Positions 16,252 to 23,306 of a DNA stretch of 64,000 bases are shown here, piece after piece. The notes beneath the pieces are model-generated. The model was not told where the DNA came from. It ran no database searches and worked only from the letters and a program-made list of their open reading frames with translations. The position numbers and the translations under genes are program-made. The first letter of the stretch is position 1. Every line of letters starts with the position of its first letter. The stretch is from Clostridiales bacterium (lineage in GTDB: Bacteria > Bacillota > Clostridia > Saccharofermentanales > Saccharofermentanaceae). Where the stretch lies: assembly GCA_017478485.1 (NCBI GenBank), contig JAFVDI010000010.1, forward strand, positions 62,001 to 126,000. Reading direction: 5' to 3'.

Positions 16252-16479
16252 TCAGCAGGTGTAGCCTGGCTTCTTGTACAGGCCGTCCATTTCGGGCGCG
16301 ATCTGGGTGTCCCAGACCTTGGATTTCCAGTCTTCCTTTTCGATCTCTTTGATAGCAACGGAGACGGCTGACTCGTCGCAGCCCATTGATGCAGCGATGG
16401 CCTTTGTGACCTCTTCTGCGCATTTGGCCTTTATCTCTTCTGATCTTCCGGGGTAGCATTTTATCTCAACGTGCGGCAT
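16252..16479 (-). CDS. pptA: 4-oxalocrotonate tautomerase family protein, PptA-like
   Basis: 75 residues beginning MPHVEIKCYPG, so Pro-2 becomes the N-terminal catalytic base after Met removal. The sequence parallels E. coli PptA (YdcE) through its length: 'EEVTKAIAASMGCDESAVSVAIKEIEKEDW....WDTQIAPEMDGLYKKPGY'. PptA-type enzymes are dimeric tautomerases of uncertain natural substrate. The start is fixed by AAGGAGAACCGCC directly upstream. A longer minus-strand frame runs far upstream but is the shadow of the EAL gene. Confidence 0.88.
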   Translation of the reverse strand: MPHVEIKCYPGRSEEIKAKCAEEVTKAIAASMGCDESAVSVAIKEIEKEDWKSKVWDTQIAPEMDGLYKKPGYTC

Positions 16480-16551
16480 GGCGGTTCTCCTTAAAAACTT
16501 AATCTCTGCATAGTATAATACAGGAAAATGCACCGGCAGAGGGTATAGATT

Positions 16552-18348
16552 ATGTTTATAAACAAACTTAACCAGCTCTATAAACCCAAGAGGGTGCTTT
16601 ACTATGTTCCCGTTACCGAGGCTGATGTTGACGCGTTTTACAAGGGCAGCGTAAAAGAAGAGATAGCCCGTCTTACAAATGCTTTCGGAACTTACGATTA
16701 TCCCGGAGTTTTCTTTTTGAGCTCGGTAGAAGGCCCCGTCATCGGCATCGAGTACAGGAAAGACGATGACAGGATCGAATATCCGCAGGGTCTGGAGTCT
16801 GTTGACATCGACGAGGCGTATTTCTATTCCATTGAGCTTGACAGTGACATAAAGCCTGATATCGCTTACATCAGGAATACCATAACCGAGATCTCGATGG
16901 CTGACGACGCCCACAGGTTGTACAGCAATCTCACTATCAAGAGTTCGCCTGACGTGATAGGTATTTTTTCTGACGGCAGGAAGATCAGGATATTGTACGA
17001 GTGCGAGCTCGTGGATGACATGGCGCGCTCGATCATGGGCGATGACATTGATTCCGTGGATAAGGAAACGCTTTACAAGGTGGCGCTTTTCGATCCGATA
17101 ACCGGCCACCATAACTGGTCGCATCTGGTGCCGTACCTCGAAATGCCGGCAGACAGCGGCATTCAGGACTATGCGTTCGTCCATTTCGATATTAAGGCTT
17201 TCAGGGTCATCAACGAGGTATATGGCCACATCGCAGCGAACGAAGTGCTCTGCAATGTCGTAAAAGCCATGAAAGAGGCTGACTTTGTATATACGAGCGC
17301 GAGGTGCCACAACGACAATTTCGCCATGATAATAAAAGACATGCCTGAAGATGAGGCTGTCAGAAAGCTTGAGGATTTCTTTGAAGGCATCTCGCATCTT
17401 AAGGAAGACCCGAACTACAAGATCTTCTACAGGTGCGGTTTCGTTCCGATGAAGATGGCGATGCTCCTTGGCAACCGTGTTGCCGATGCGGGCAAGCTTG
17501 CGCAGAAGATGGGCGTCAGCCACAACAAGACCGACGTCGTCGTTTACACCGAGAAGATGTACAGCGACAGCCTCTGGGGCAACTACATAAAGGCTTATCT
17601 CGATACGGCGATCGAAAACGATGAATTTGTCGTCTATCTGCAGCCGAAGTTCGATATCAGGACCGAAAAGGTCAAGGGCGCGGAGGCTCTCATCAGATGG
17701 AACTACAAGAACAAGGAGTTCTTAAGTCCCTACAGGTTCATTCCGTTTTTCGAAAAGGACGGCTCCATAGGAAAGATCGACGACATAGTCCTACACAAGG
17801 TCTGCGGCGCTTTCGAGAGGTGGAGGAAAGAAGGAAAGATCCTCTACCCCATATCGGTCAACCTTTCGCGCGACCGTCTCTACGACACCAATCTCGTGAA
17901 GCACCTGACCGAGATCGTCGATTCGTACGGCGTTTACCACGACCTCATTGATTTCGAGCTTACCGAGAGCGCTTCGTACGACAATACCGACCAGATGATC
18001 AGGGTCTTAAACGAGCTTCGTGACGCGGGATTCAAGATCTCAATGGATGACTTCGGAACGGGTTATTCGTCATTCTCGCTGCTTACCCAGATGCCTTTGG
18101 ACACACTCAAGATAGACAAGAGCTTCGTCGATAAGGTCGGAGTTGAAAAGCCCCAGATACAGGACGTTTCGGTCATCAGGCACATCATCTTGCTCGCCAA
18201 GGAACTAGGCTTTGTCTGCCTCGCCGAAGGCGCCGAGACCAGACCGCAGATCGATGAGCTCAAGGCTCTTGGCTGCGACGTGATTCAGGGTTATTATTTC
18301 AGCAGACCGGTTCCTCTCGAGGAATACGAGAAGGAATATCTGGGATAA
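16552..18348 (+). CDS. Cyclic di-GMP phosphodiesterase, degenerate GGDEF plus EAL domain
   Basis: 598 residues. The N-terminal ~170 residues are unassigned, possibly a sensory domain. A GGDEF domain follows ('DPITGHHNWSHL...FVHFDIKAFRVINEVYGHIAANEVL'), but its signature is replaced by 'CHNDNF', so it should not synthesise c-di-GMP. The EAL domain (about 345-598) is intact: 'GAEALIRW', 'VNLSRDRL', 'DFELTES', 'MDDFGTGYSS', 'LKIDKSFV', 'AEGAETRPQIDELKALGCDVIQGYYFSRP'. It should hydrolyse c-di-GMP to pGpG. No transmembrane helix, hence cytoplasmic. It probably forms an operon with the following gene. Confidence 0.92.
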   Translation: MFINKLNQLYKPKRVLYYVPVTEADVDAFYKGSVKEEIARLTNAFGTYDYPGVFFLSSVEGPVIGIEYRKDDDRIEYPQGLESVDIDEAYFYSIELDSDIKPDIAYIRNTITEISMADDAHRLYSNLTIKSSPDVIGIFSDGRKIRILYECELVDDMARSIMGDDIDSVDKETLYKVALFDPITGHHNWSHLVPYLEMPADSGIQDYAFVHFDIKAFRVINEVYGHIAANEVLCNVVKAMKEADFVYTSARCHNDNFAMIIKDMPEDEAVRKLEDFFEGISHLKEDPNYKIFYRCGFVPMKMAMLLGNRVADAGKLAQKMGVSHNKTDVVVYTEKMYSDSLWGNYIKAYLDTAIENDEFVVYLQPKFDIRTEKVKGAEALIRWNYKNKEFLSPYRFIPFFEKDGSIGKIDDIVLHKVCGAFERWRKEGKILYPISVNLSRDRLYDTNLVKHLTEIVDSYGVYHDLIDFELTESASYDNTDQMIRVLNELRDAGFKISMDDFGTGYSSFSLLTQMPLDTLKIDKSFVDKVGVEKPQIQDVSVIRHIILLAKELGFVCLAEGAETRPQIDELKALGCDVIQGYYFSRPVPLEEYEKEYLG

Positions 18349-18368
18349 ATATTTAAGGGGATAGAAAA

Positions 18369-19007
18369 ATGGGCGATCATTACATGCTTAGAAGGTTAAT
18401 TATGGGAATTGCTTTACTTGCAATTCTTCCGGCGATCATCATGATCATTGTTTGGTCAGCGGGAGGCAGCAAGGTAATGTCTCCTGAGCTTCAGCAAAAG
18501 ACCATGCAGGAATACACCGAAAAGCTCAACCAGCGGAACGCGGACATCATCTTTTACCAGAAGGATCCGATAGGGCCCGCAAACCTCAAGGCCCGCAGGG
18601 TCAACGCGCTCAACGATCAGGGGCTCGCGCTGAACCTCTTTTCGGACAAGGCTTTTCACGTGATCATCTTAGACGACCTCGACGGCTCGCTCGCCCTGAA
18701 AGACCAGGACATCCAGAAGCTCAAGAGCCTTCTGTTAAACGATCATTTCAGAATCGTTTATCTCGGCACGATGCATTATAACCAGCTCGTCCAGGGCGAG
18801 ATCCTTTCCAGGAGCGCAAATCACGTAGACGGAACCAAGTCTTATCTTACGTATGTCAACAATAAAAACATGCGCAGCAGCGTTGAGGGCGCTGCCTTTG
18901 CAGACGAGCCCACGACTATGCCCATCACGAGCGGCCTCACCGAAGAGGAGACCATCATCTACACGGTGATCGTTGAGCTCGGACGAAAAGACCTGTACTG
19001 GACTTGA
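18369..19007 (+). CDS. Single-pass membrane protein of unknown function
   Basis: 212 residues with one N-terminal transmembrane helix (about 8-31) and an extracytoplasmic alpha/beta domain ('FHVIILDDLDGSLALKDQDIQKLKSLLLNDHFRIVYLGT'). That segment looks like a Rossmann-type strand-helix-strand unit, but I do not recognise the family. It lies 20 bp after the EAL gene, preceded by AAGGGGATAG. Confidence 0.6.
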   Translation: MGDHYMLRRLIMGIALLAILPAIIMIIVWSAGGSKVMSPELQQKTMQEYTEKLNQRNADIIFYQKDPIGPANLKARRVNALNDQGLALNLFSDKAFHVIILDDLDGSLALKDQDIQKLKSLLLNDHFRIVYLGTMHYNQLVQGEILSRSANHVDGTKSYLTYVNNKNMRSSVEGAAFADEPTTMPITSGLTEEETIIYTVIVELGRKDLYWT

Positions 19008-19065
19008 TGGGCTTTTCGCGCCGCGGGTGAGCGCCGGTTTTCCGCGCCGCGATTTTCACGAAGAT

Positions 19066-19165
19066 TAAAAACTTATAAAAAACTCCCTGAAAAAAGCGAA
19101 AAAATTATAAGAATCGGCCGAAACTTATAATTTATTGCAAAAAATTGGGGCGTTTTTTATAAATC
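19066..19165 (+). repeat. AT-rich hairpin repeat (CTTATAA family)
   Basis: Three (A)CTTATAA/TTATAAG motifs lie in about 70 bp, two of them forming the perfect 10-bp dyad AAATTATAAG/CTTATAATTT, then the core GGGGCGTTTTTT. The same core and layout recur at 45144-45234. The rest of 19008-19200 holds no gene. Confidence 0.45.
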
Positions 19166-19206
19166 ATGCCGCCGGACGGCAATCATTCCAGGCAAGAAAA
19201 AAACAC

Positions 19207-19235
19207 TTGACGGGTTAGGGCTTGCTAACTATACT
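19207..19235 (+). promoter_or_regulatory. Promoter of the feoA-feoA-feoB operon
   Basis: TTGACG (19207-19212) and TATACT (19230-19235) with a 17-bp spacer. The spacer is exactly the metal box GGTTAGGGCTTGCTAAC, so repressor binding would cover both promoter elements. Confidence 0.8.
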
Positions 19236-19304
19236 TGTAGTCGGTTATATATGGTTAGCCATAGGTAACCATTTTTATTACACATAAGGTTAGCCGTAGC
19301 TAAC
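19214..19304. promoter_or_regulatory. Three DtxR-type metal boxes upstream of feo
   Basis: Boxes at 19214-19229 (GTTAGG-GCTT-GCTAAC), 19254-19269 (GTTAGC-CATA-GGTAAC, within the longer dyad ATGGTTA/TAACCAT) and 19289-19304 (GTTAGC-CGTA-GCTAAC). All share 6-4-6 geometry and sit 24-114 bp before feoA. The half-site resembles the DtxR/IdeR consensus GGTTAGCCTAACC. Confidence 0.85.
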
Positions 19305-19327
19305 AAGAGCAGACAAGGAGTGTGATT

Positions 19328-19540
19328 ATGATGCCTCTCGTTTATGCGGAAGTAGGAGAGCCTCAGATCATCAGAAGGATCGGGGGGAGTCCCGACGTGA
19401 AGAAACACCTTGAGGATATGGGCTTCACGGTCGGAAGCGAGGTCAGCGTGGTAAGCGCCATCGGGGAAAACCTGATAGTCAAGGTCAAGGAAAGCCGCGT
19501 TGCAGTCAGTGATGAATTAGCCAGGAAAATAATGATCTAG
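19328..19540 (+). CDS. feoA: FeoA-domain protein
   Basis: 70 residues of the SH3-like FeoA fold: 'RRIGGSPDVKKHLEDMGFTVGSEVSVVSAIGENLIVKVKESRVAVSDELARKIMI'. ATG 19328 is favoured because AAGGAG lies seven bases upstream; a GTG six bases earlier is also in frame. FeoA is a cytoplasmic helper of the FeoB ferrous-iron transporter. It is the first gene of feoA-feoA-feoB, directly downstream of three metal boxes. Confidence 0.92.
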   Translation: MMPLVYAEVGEPQIIRRIGGSPDVKKHLEDMGFTVGSEVSVVSAIGENLIVKVKESRVAVSDELARKIMI

Positions 19541-19552
19541 GAGGAATGAAAA

Positions 19553-19774
19553 GTGAGGACATTAAGACAAGTCAAAGTGGGCGAGACCGTAAAGGTCGTA
19601 AAGCTCAGCGGAGAGGGTGCGGTAAAGCGCAGGATCATGGACATGGGCATTACCAAGGGTGTTGAGATCTATGTGCGAAAAGTCGCTCCGCTCGGAGACC
19701 CGGTTGAGGTAACGGTAAGAGGCTATGAGCTCTCGCTCCGTAAGGCCGATGCGGAAATGGTAGAAGTCGAGTGA
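19553..19774 (+). CDS. feoA: Second FeoA-domain protein
   Basis: 73 residues, GTG start eight bases after AGGAGG. 'QVKVGETVKVVKLSGEGAVKRRIMDMGITKGVEIYVRKVAPLGDPVEVTVRGYELSLRKADAEMV' is a textbook FeoA sequence, more canonical than the first copy. Paired feoA genes before feoB are common in Clostridia. Twelve bases separate the two. Confidence 0.95.
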   Translation: MRTLRQVKVGETVKVVKLSGEGAVKRRIMDMGITKGVEIYVRKVAPLGDPVEVTVRGYELSLRKADAEMVEVE

Positions 19775-19776
19775 CC

Positions 19777-19833
19777 GTGTCACCTCGCTTAGTCCTCCGC
19801 GCTTCGCTTGTGCGGAAGACGCTCGGAGACACA
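19777..19833 (+). other. Intercistronic hairpin between feoA and feoB
   Basis: The ~120-bp gap between the second feoA and feoB contains a nested dyad with outer GTGTC/GACAC and inner GTC-C-TCCGC/GCGGA-A-GAC around a CGCTT-rich loop. It may stabilise or attenuate the operon mRNA, or be a REP-like unit. No T tract follows, so it is not a normal terminator. Confidence 0.4.
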
Positions 19834-19894
19834 GCTCACTCTCCGGCATAAAGCCGGGATGTTTTGAAGATAGAAATGGAGGAACAATCATACA

Positions 19895-22345
19895 ATGGCA
19901 AGTACAGAGATTAAGATAGCGTTGGCGGGTAACCCGAACAGCGGTAAGACCACGCTTTTCAACGCTTTGACAGGATCCAACCAGTTCGTAGGAAACTGGC
20001 CGGGCGTAACTGTCGAAAAGAAAGAAGGTAAGCTCAAAAAGCACGACGGCGTAACGGTAACGGACCTTCCGGGTATCTACTCGCTGTCGCCTTATACATT
20101 GGAGGAAGTCGTCGCTCGTAACTATCTCGTCGAAGAGAGCCCCGACGTAATCCTCAACATCGTTGACGGTACAAACCTCGAGCGTAACCTCTACCTCACG
20201 ACCCAGCTCACCGAGCTCGGCATCCCGGTCGTAATGGCAGTAAACATGATCGATGTCGTCAACAAGAACGGCGATAAGATCAACCTCGATGCGCTTTCGG
20301 AGCAGATGGGCTGCAAGGCGGTCTCTATCTCCGCGCTCAAGGGAACGGGCATCATGGAGGCCGCAGAGGAGGCGATCAAGGCTGCGAAGAGCACCAAAAC
20401 GCTCCCTCCCCACACATTCTCAGGCCCCGTCGAGCACGCTCTGGCGCATATCGAGGAATATGTTCTCCACGACATGAACGAGGACAAGCAGAGATGGTAC
20501 GCCATCAAGATCTTCGAGCGTGACGAGAAGGTCATCGAAAAGCTCGGCCTTTCGAAAGAGAAGATCGACCACATTGAAAAGGACATCGCCGCAGCCGAGA
20601 AGGAACTCGATGACGACGCTGAGTCCATCATCACAAACGAAAGATACGTATATATCGCATCGATCATCAAGAGCTGCTACAAGAAAAAGTCGGCAGCTAA
20701 ATCATCCACATCGGACAAGATCGACAGGATCGTAACCAACAGGTTCCTTGCGCTCCCGATCTTTGCGCTCATCATGTGGGCTGTGTACTACATCGCAATG
20801 TCAGCTTTCGGCGCAAATGCGACCGACTTCACCAACGATCAGATCTTCGGTGACGGCTGGTACCTTTTCGGCATCGGACGTGCCGCATATGACGCTCAGG
20901 TTGAAGAATGGGCAGGCAAGAACGTCTTTACCGATGAGGTTAAGGCAGTTATCGATTCAGCTGTCGAAAAGGACGTAACAGGTGCAGAGAACCTCAAGGG
21001 TGACTTCGAGGATGCTGATTTCGGCGCTTTCGAAGAAGACTTCGGATTCTATGCAGATGAGTTTGAAGAGAAGGGCCTGGATCTCGCAGGCGCACTCACA
21101 GCATCAGGTGCTCTCGATGAAGAAGGTGAATTCACTGCTCCTGATATGGCTGAAGTAGAAGGCGCGATCTTTGTTCCGAGCATCCCTGACCTTGTAAGTT
21201 CAGGACTTGAGAAGGCAGGCGCAAATGATTTCGTCAAGGGCCTCGTAGTCGACGGTATCGTCGGAGGCGTAGGCGCCGTTCTCGGATTCGTTCCCCAGAT
21301 GCTCGTTCTCTTCTTCCTGCTCGCATTCCTTGAGTCATGCGGATACATGGCAAGAGTCGCATTCGTTCTCGACCGTATCTTCAGAAGATTCGGTCTTTCG
21401 GGAAAGTCTTTCATCCCGATGCTCGTAGCTTCAGGATGCGGCGTTCCGGGCGTCATGGCATCACGTACGATCGAGAGTGACCGTGACCGCAAGATGACCA
21501 TCATGACAACAACATTCATCCCCTGCGGAGCAAAGCTCCCCATCATCGCCCTCATCACTGCAGCTCTTTTCAGACACTCTGCATTTGACGGCGCCTGGGT
21601 TGCACCCGCATGCTACTTCATCGGTGTAGCCGCAGTAATCATCTCAGGCATCCTTCTCAAGAAGACCAAGATGTTCGCTGGCGATCCCGCTCCGTTCGTA
21701 ATGGAGCTCCCCGCATACCACTGGCCTACACTCGGCAACCTCTTAAGATCAATGTGGGAGCGCGGCTGGTCCTTCATCAAGAAGGCAGGAACGATCATCC
21801 TCCTGTCATCGATCATCATCTGGTTCGGTTCAGTTTTCGGAAATACGGAAGCAGGGTTCGGCTTTGATCCTGACATGGAGCTTGAGGCTTCAGTCCTCGG
21901 AATCATCGGCGGTGCGATCAAGTGGATCTTTGCTCCCATCGGATTTGCAAACATCAAGGCAACCATCGCAACCATCATGGGCCTTGTCGCAAAGGAAGAG
22001 GTCGTCGGCGTATTTGGTGTCTTAGACTTCGAAGGACTCAATGCTCTCGCAGGCTTCTCATTCCTCATCTTCAACCTTCTCTGCGCACCCTGCTTCGCAG
22101 CTATCGGTGCCATCAAGCGTGAGATGAACTCGGCAAAGTGGACATGGTTCGCGATCGGATATCAGTGCGTATTCGCATATGCTATCTCGCTCATCGTATA
22201 TCAGTTCGGACTTCTCTTCACCGGAGCAGTCAACGTGGTAGGACTTGTTTTCGCGATCGCAGTACTCGTGGGTCTCTGCTTCCTCGTATTCAGACCTGCA
22301 AAGAAGTACACGGGCGCGATCAAGGCAGACGTAAAGGTTAATTAA
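19895..22345 (+). CDS. feoB: Ferrous iron transporter FeoB with large acidic insert
   Basis: 816 residues. The N-terminal G domain has G1 'GNPNSGKTT' (12-20), the switch 'NWPGVTVEKKEG', G3 'DLPG' and G4 'NMID'. A helical linker and the membrane domain follow, with both Gate motifs ('GCGVPGVMASRT', 'CGAKLPII') and the 'APCFAAIGAIKRE' end. It imports Fe2+ with nucleotide-dependent gating. Unusual is a long acidic segment between the first and second membrane helices (about residues 320-425; 'DFEDADFGAFEEDFGFYADEFEEKG' region), roughly 100 residues longer than in typical FeoB. It follows two feoA genes and precedes a Cys-rich partner. Confidence 0.97.
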   Translation: MASTEIKIALAGNPNSGKTTLFNALTGSNQFVGNWPGVTVEKKEGKLKKHDGVTVTDLPGIYSLSPYTLEEVVARNYLVEESPDVILNIVDGTNLERNLYLTTQLTELGIPVVMAVNMIDVVNKNGDKINLDALSEQMGCKAVSISALKGTGIMEAAEEAIKAAKSTKTLPPHTFSGPVEHALAHIEEYVLHDMNEDKQRWYAIKIFERDEKVIEKLGLSKEKIDHIEKDIAAAEKELDDDAESIITNERYVYIASIIKSCYKKKSAAKSSTSDKIDRIVTNRFLALPIFALIMWAVYYIAMSAFGANATDFTNDQIFGDGWYLFGIGRAAYDAQVEEWAGKNVFTDEVKAVIDSAVEKDVTGAENLKGDFEDADFGAFEEDFGFYADEFEEKGLDLAGALTASGALDEEGEFTAPDMAEVEGAIFVPSIPDLVSSGLEKAGANDFVKGLVVDGIVGGVGAVLGFVPQMLVLFFLLAFLESCGYMARVAFVLDRIFRRFGLSGKSFIPMLVASGCGVPGVMASRTIESDRDRKMTIMTTTFIPCGAKLPIIALITAALFRHSAFDGAWVAPACYFIGVAAVIISGILLKKTKMFAGDPAPFVMELPAYHWPTLGNLLRSMWERGWSFIKKAGTIILLSSIIIWFGSVFGNTEAGFGFDPDMELEASVLGIIGGAIKWIFAPIGFANIKATIATIMGLVAKEEVVGVFGVLDFEGLNALAGFSFLIFNLLCAPCFAAIGAIKREMNSAKWTWFAIGYQCVFAYAISLIVYQFGLLFTGAVNVVGLVFAIAVLVGLCFLVFRPAKKYTGAIKADVKVN

Positions 22346-22356
22346 GAGGCAACAAC

Positions 22357-22545
22357 ATGCTGGAATGGATTTATTCGAACATGACAAACATCCTGGTTAT
22401 CGCAGCGGTTTTAGGCATAGTTACGCTTGCGGTGATCAGCATGATCCGTGACAAGAAGGCAGGAAAGAGTTCCTGCGGATGCGGATGCGCAAACTGCGCC
22501 ATGGCGGGTAAATGCCATTCCGGCACTGCAAATAAGAAAGTCTAA
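22357..22545 (+). CDS. FeoB-associated Cys-rich membrane protein
   Basis: 62 residues: one transmembrane helix (about 11-31), then 'SSCGCGCANCAMAGKCH', the cysteine cluster of the FeoB-associated Cys-rich family (PF12669). The Cys cluster is presumed to sit in the cytoplasm near the FeoB exit and to handle Fe2+. It follows feoB by 11 bp and ends the operon before a strong terminator. Confidence 0.9.
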   Translation: MLEWIYSNMTNILVIAAVLGIVTLAVISMIRDKKAGKSSCGCGCANCAMAGKCHSGTANKKV

Positions 22546-22574
22546 CACCTCCTTATTTACATTCCATCCATGAA

Positions 22575-22608
22575 AAAAGGGTTGTCTAATAAGCCGGACA
22601 ACCCTTTT
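22575..22608 (+). terminator. Rho-independent terminator of the feo operon
   Basis: Perfect 12-bp stem AAAAGGGTTGTC/GACAACCCTTTT with a 10-nt loop, 29 bp after the last stop. Confidence 0.92.
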
Positions 22609-22629
22609 ATTGCTTGTGAATCATGTCCG

Positions 22630-22751
22630 TCCTCTGTTCGGTCCTCAGTTTTGAATAAAAGAGAGGACGAAAGTGGGGATTTTTATGGTTTTCGCCCATA
22701 ATCCCCTGTCAGGTCCTCACTTTTGGGAAAAACAGAGGACCATACAGAGGA
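22630..22751 (+). repeat. 122-bp double-hairpin repeat, locus 3 (22630-22679 and 22702-22751)
   Basis: Third instance of the 50-22-50 design. Copy 1 has TCCTCTGTT...AAGTGGGGA; copy 2 has TCCCCTGTC...TACAGAGGA. Both keep GTCCTCA...TTTT...GAGGAC and the 72-bp period; the spacer again starts TTTTT and ends TAA. It is more diverged than loci 1 and 2. Confidence 0.8.
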
Positions 22752-22827
22752 CCAGAATGTCAGATCCCGGTTATAGTCCCGGTTAAAATCAGGAGATGCG
22801 CACTGGCGGCCGTTTATAACAATGGTG

Positions 22828-22855
22828 TTGACAAAAGAGAGTTTGGGACTATAAT
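22828..22855 (+). promoter_or_regulatory. Distal promoter upstream of the riboswitch
   Basis: TTGACA (22828-22833), 16-bp spacer, TATAAT (22850-22855): consensus hexamers. It fires into the palindrome at 22858-22901. Confidence 0.75.
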
Positions 22856-22857
22856 AC

Positions 22858-22901
22858 ATATAAACGGTTGTTCATATATTCATTTGTTCAAGTGTTTATA
22901 T
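22858..22901. promoter_or_regulatory. Palindromic operator (ArsR/SmtB-like)
   Basis: Outer arms ATATAAAC and GTTTATAT form a perfect 8-bp dyad. Inside are two TTGTTCA direct repeats with an ATATTCAT core, reminiscent of the ArsR-type site at 3862. It begins three bases after the consensus -10, where a repressor would block transcription. Confidence 0.45.
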
Positions 22902-22919
22902 GAAATACTGTCCGGCAAC

Positions 22920-22948
22920 TTGACAGATACCATACCGGCTGATAGCAT
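22920..22948 (+). promoter_or_regulatory. Proximal promoter of the riboswitch transcript
   Basis: TTGACA (22920-22925), 17-bp spacer, TAGCAT (22943-22948). Initiation near 22955 would place the aptamer's first stem at the very 5' end of the RNA. Confidence 0.65.
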
Positions 22949-22960
22949 CAATGCACAACC

Positions 22961-23062
22961 CATGAGGGAGTAGCAAGCGTACTGCGTAGCAAGTCAACAT
23001 CCTGGTTAATCCTGGCTTGTTTTAAATTGCGAGACTCATGTATAACTGCGAAGCTATACATG
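22961..23062 (+). promoter_or_regulatory. yybP-ykoY-type Mn2+ riboswitch with competing hairpin
   Basis: Conserved blocks appear in the family's order: GGGAGTAGC (22965-22973), AGTCAACATC, GGCTTGTT, then GCGAGACTC (23029-23037). They are closed by P1 CATGAG (22961-22966) with CTCATG (23035-23040). Immediately 3', CATGTATA/TATACATG (23037-23062) is a perfect hairpin that uses the same bases as the P1 3' strand, a natural switch. Known members sense Mn2+ and control Mn exporters or related membrane proteins. A terminator and a ribosome site follow. Confidence 0.75.
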
Positions 23063-23084
23063 ACGTTTCTCCGAAATTGTTTTG

Positions 23085-23109
23085 ATATGGCTTCGGCCAT
23101 ATTTTTTTT
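23085..23109 (+). terminator. Terminator in the riboswitch expression platform
   Basis: ATATGGC-TTCG-GCCATAT followed by eight T residues, 45 nt after the aptamer. A very stable UUCG tetraloop terminator placed before a GGAGG site. Confidence 0.9.
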
Positions 23110-23119
23110 GGAGGTTTTT

Positions 23120-23194
23120 ATGAGCAGAAAACAAACGCAGTCGCAAGTCTCAGATCGAAACTGTATTTCCCGCGCTTCAGTTAGCACCAGTTAA
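23120..23194 (+). CDS. 24-codon ORF behind the riboswitch (leader peptide or gene remnant)
   Basis: ATG 23120 lies six bases after TTTGGAGG, the position where the regulated gene of a yybP-ykoY riboswitch should begin. It encodes only MSRKQTQSQVSDRNCISRAS plus four residues, with no hydrophobic segment. It could be the decayed start of a lost Mn2+-responsive gene, or a leader peptide. Its stop codon overlaps a metal box at 23180-23195. Confidence 0.4.
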   Translation: MSRKQTQSQVSDRNCISRASVSTS

Positions 23195-23195
23195 C
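23180..23195. promoter_or_regulatory. Metal box (distal) of the ABC operon
   Basis: GTTAGC-ACCA-GTTAAC, one mismatch from the 6-4-6 consensus, 81 bp upstream of a second box. Confidence 0.55.
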
Positions 23196-23260
23196 TAATT
23201 CACCATTAAACAACCCGCAAGCATTGAAAACATTGTTAAAAACAACATATGCACAGGCGG

Positions 23261-23276
23261 TTAGCAGAGGCTAATA
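23261..23276. promoter_or_regulatory. Metal box (proximal) of the ABC operon
   Basis: GTTAGC-AGAG-GCTAAT, 30 bp before the ABC ATPase start. An AT-rich TAATAATATAAC stretch overlaps its 3' end and may carry the -10. Confidence 0.75.
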
Positions 23277-23306
23277 ATATAACTGAAAATATGAGGGAGT
23301 GTTTAT

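Noticed and set aside
16480-17523. Long minus-strand frame continuing upstream of the tautomerase
   Set aside because: It lies antisense to the clear GGDEF/EAL gene and shows no family motif. Only the last 75 codons, with their own ribosome site, are real.
22357-22545. Ferredoxin or zinc ribbon for the Cys-rich protein after feoB
   Set aside because: One helix plus a C-x-C-x-C-x2-C cluster after feoB fits the FeoB-associated Cys-rich family, not a ferredoxin.
22948-23187. 79-codon minus-strand ORF across the riboswitch
   Set aside because: It runs antisense through the aptamer and terminator; the RNA structure explains the sequence better.
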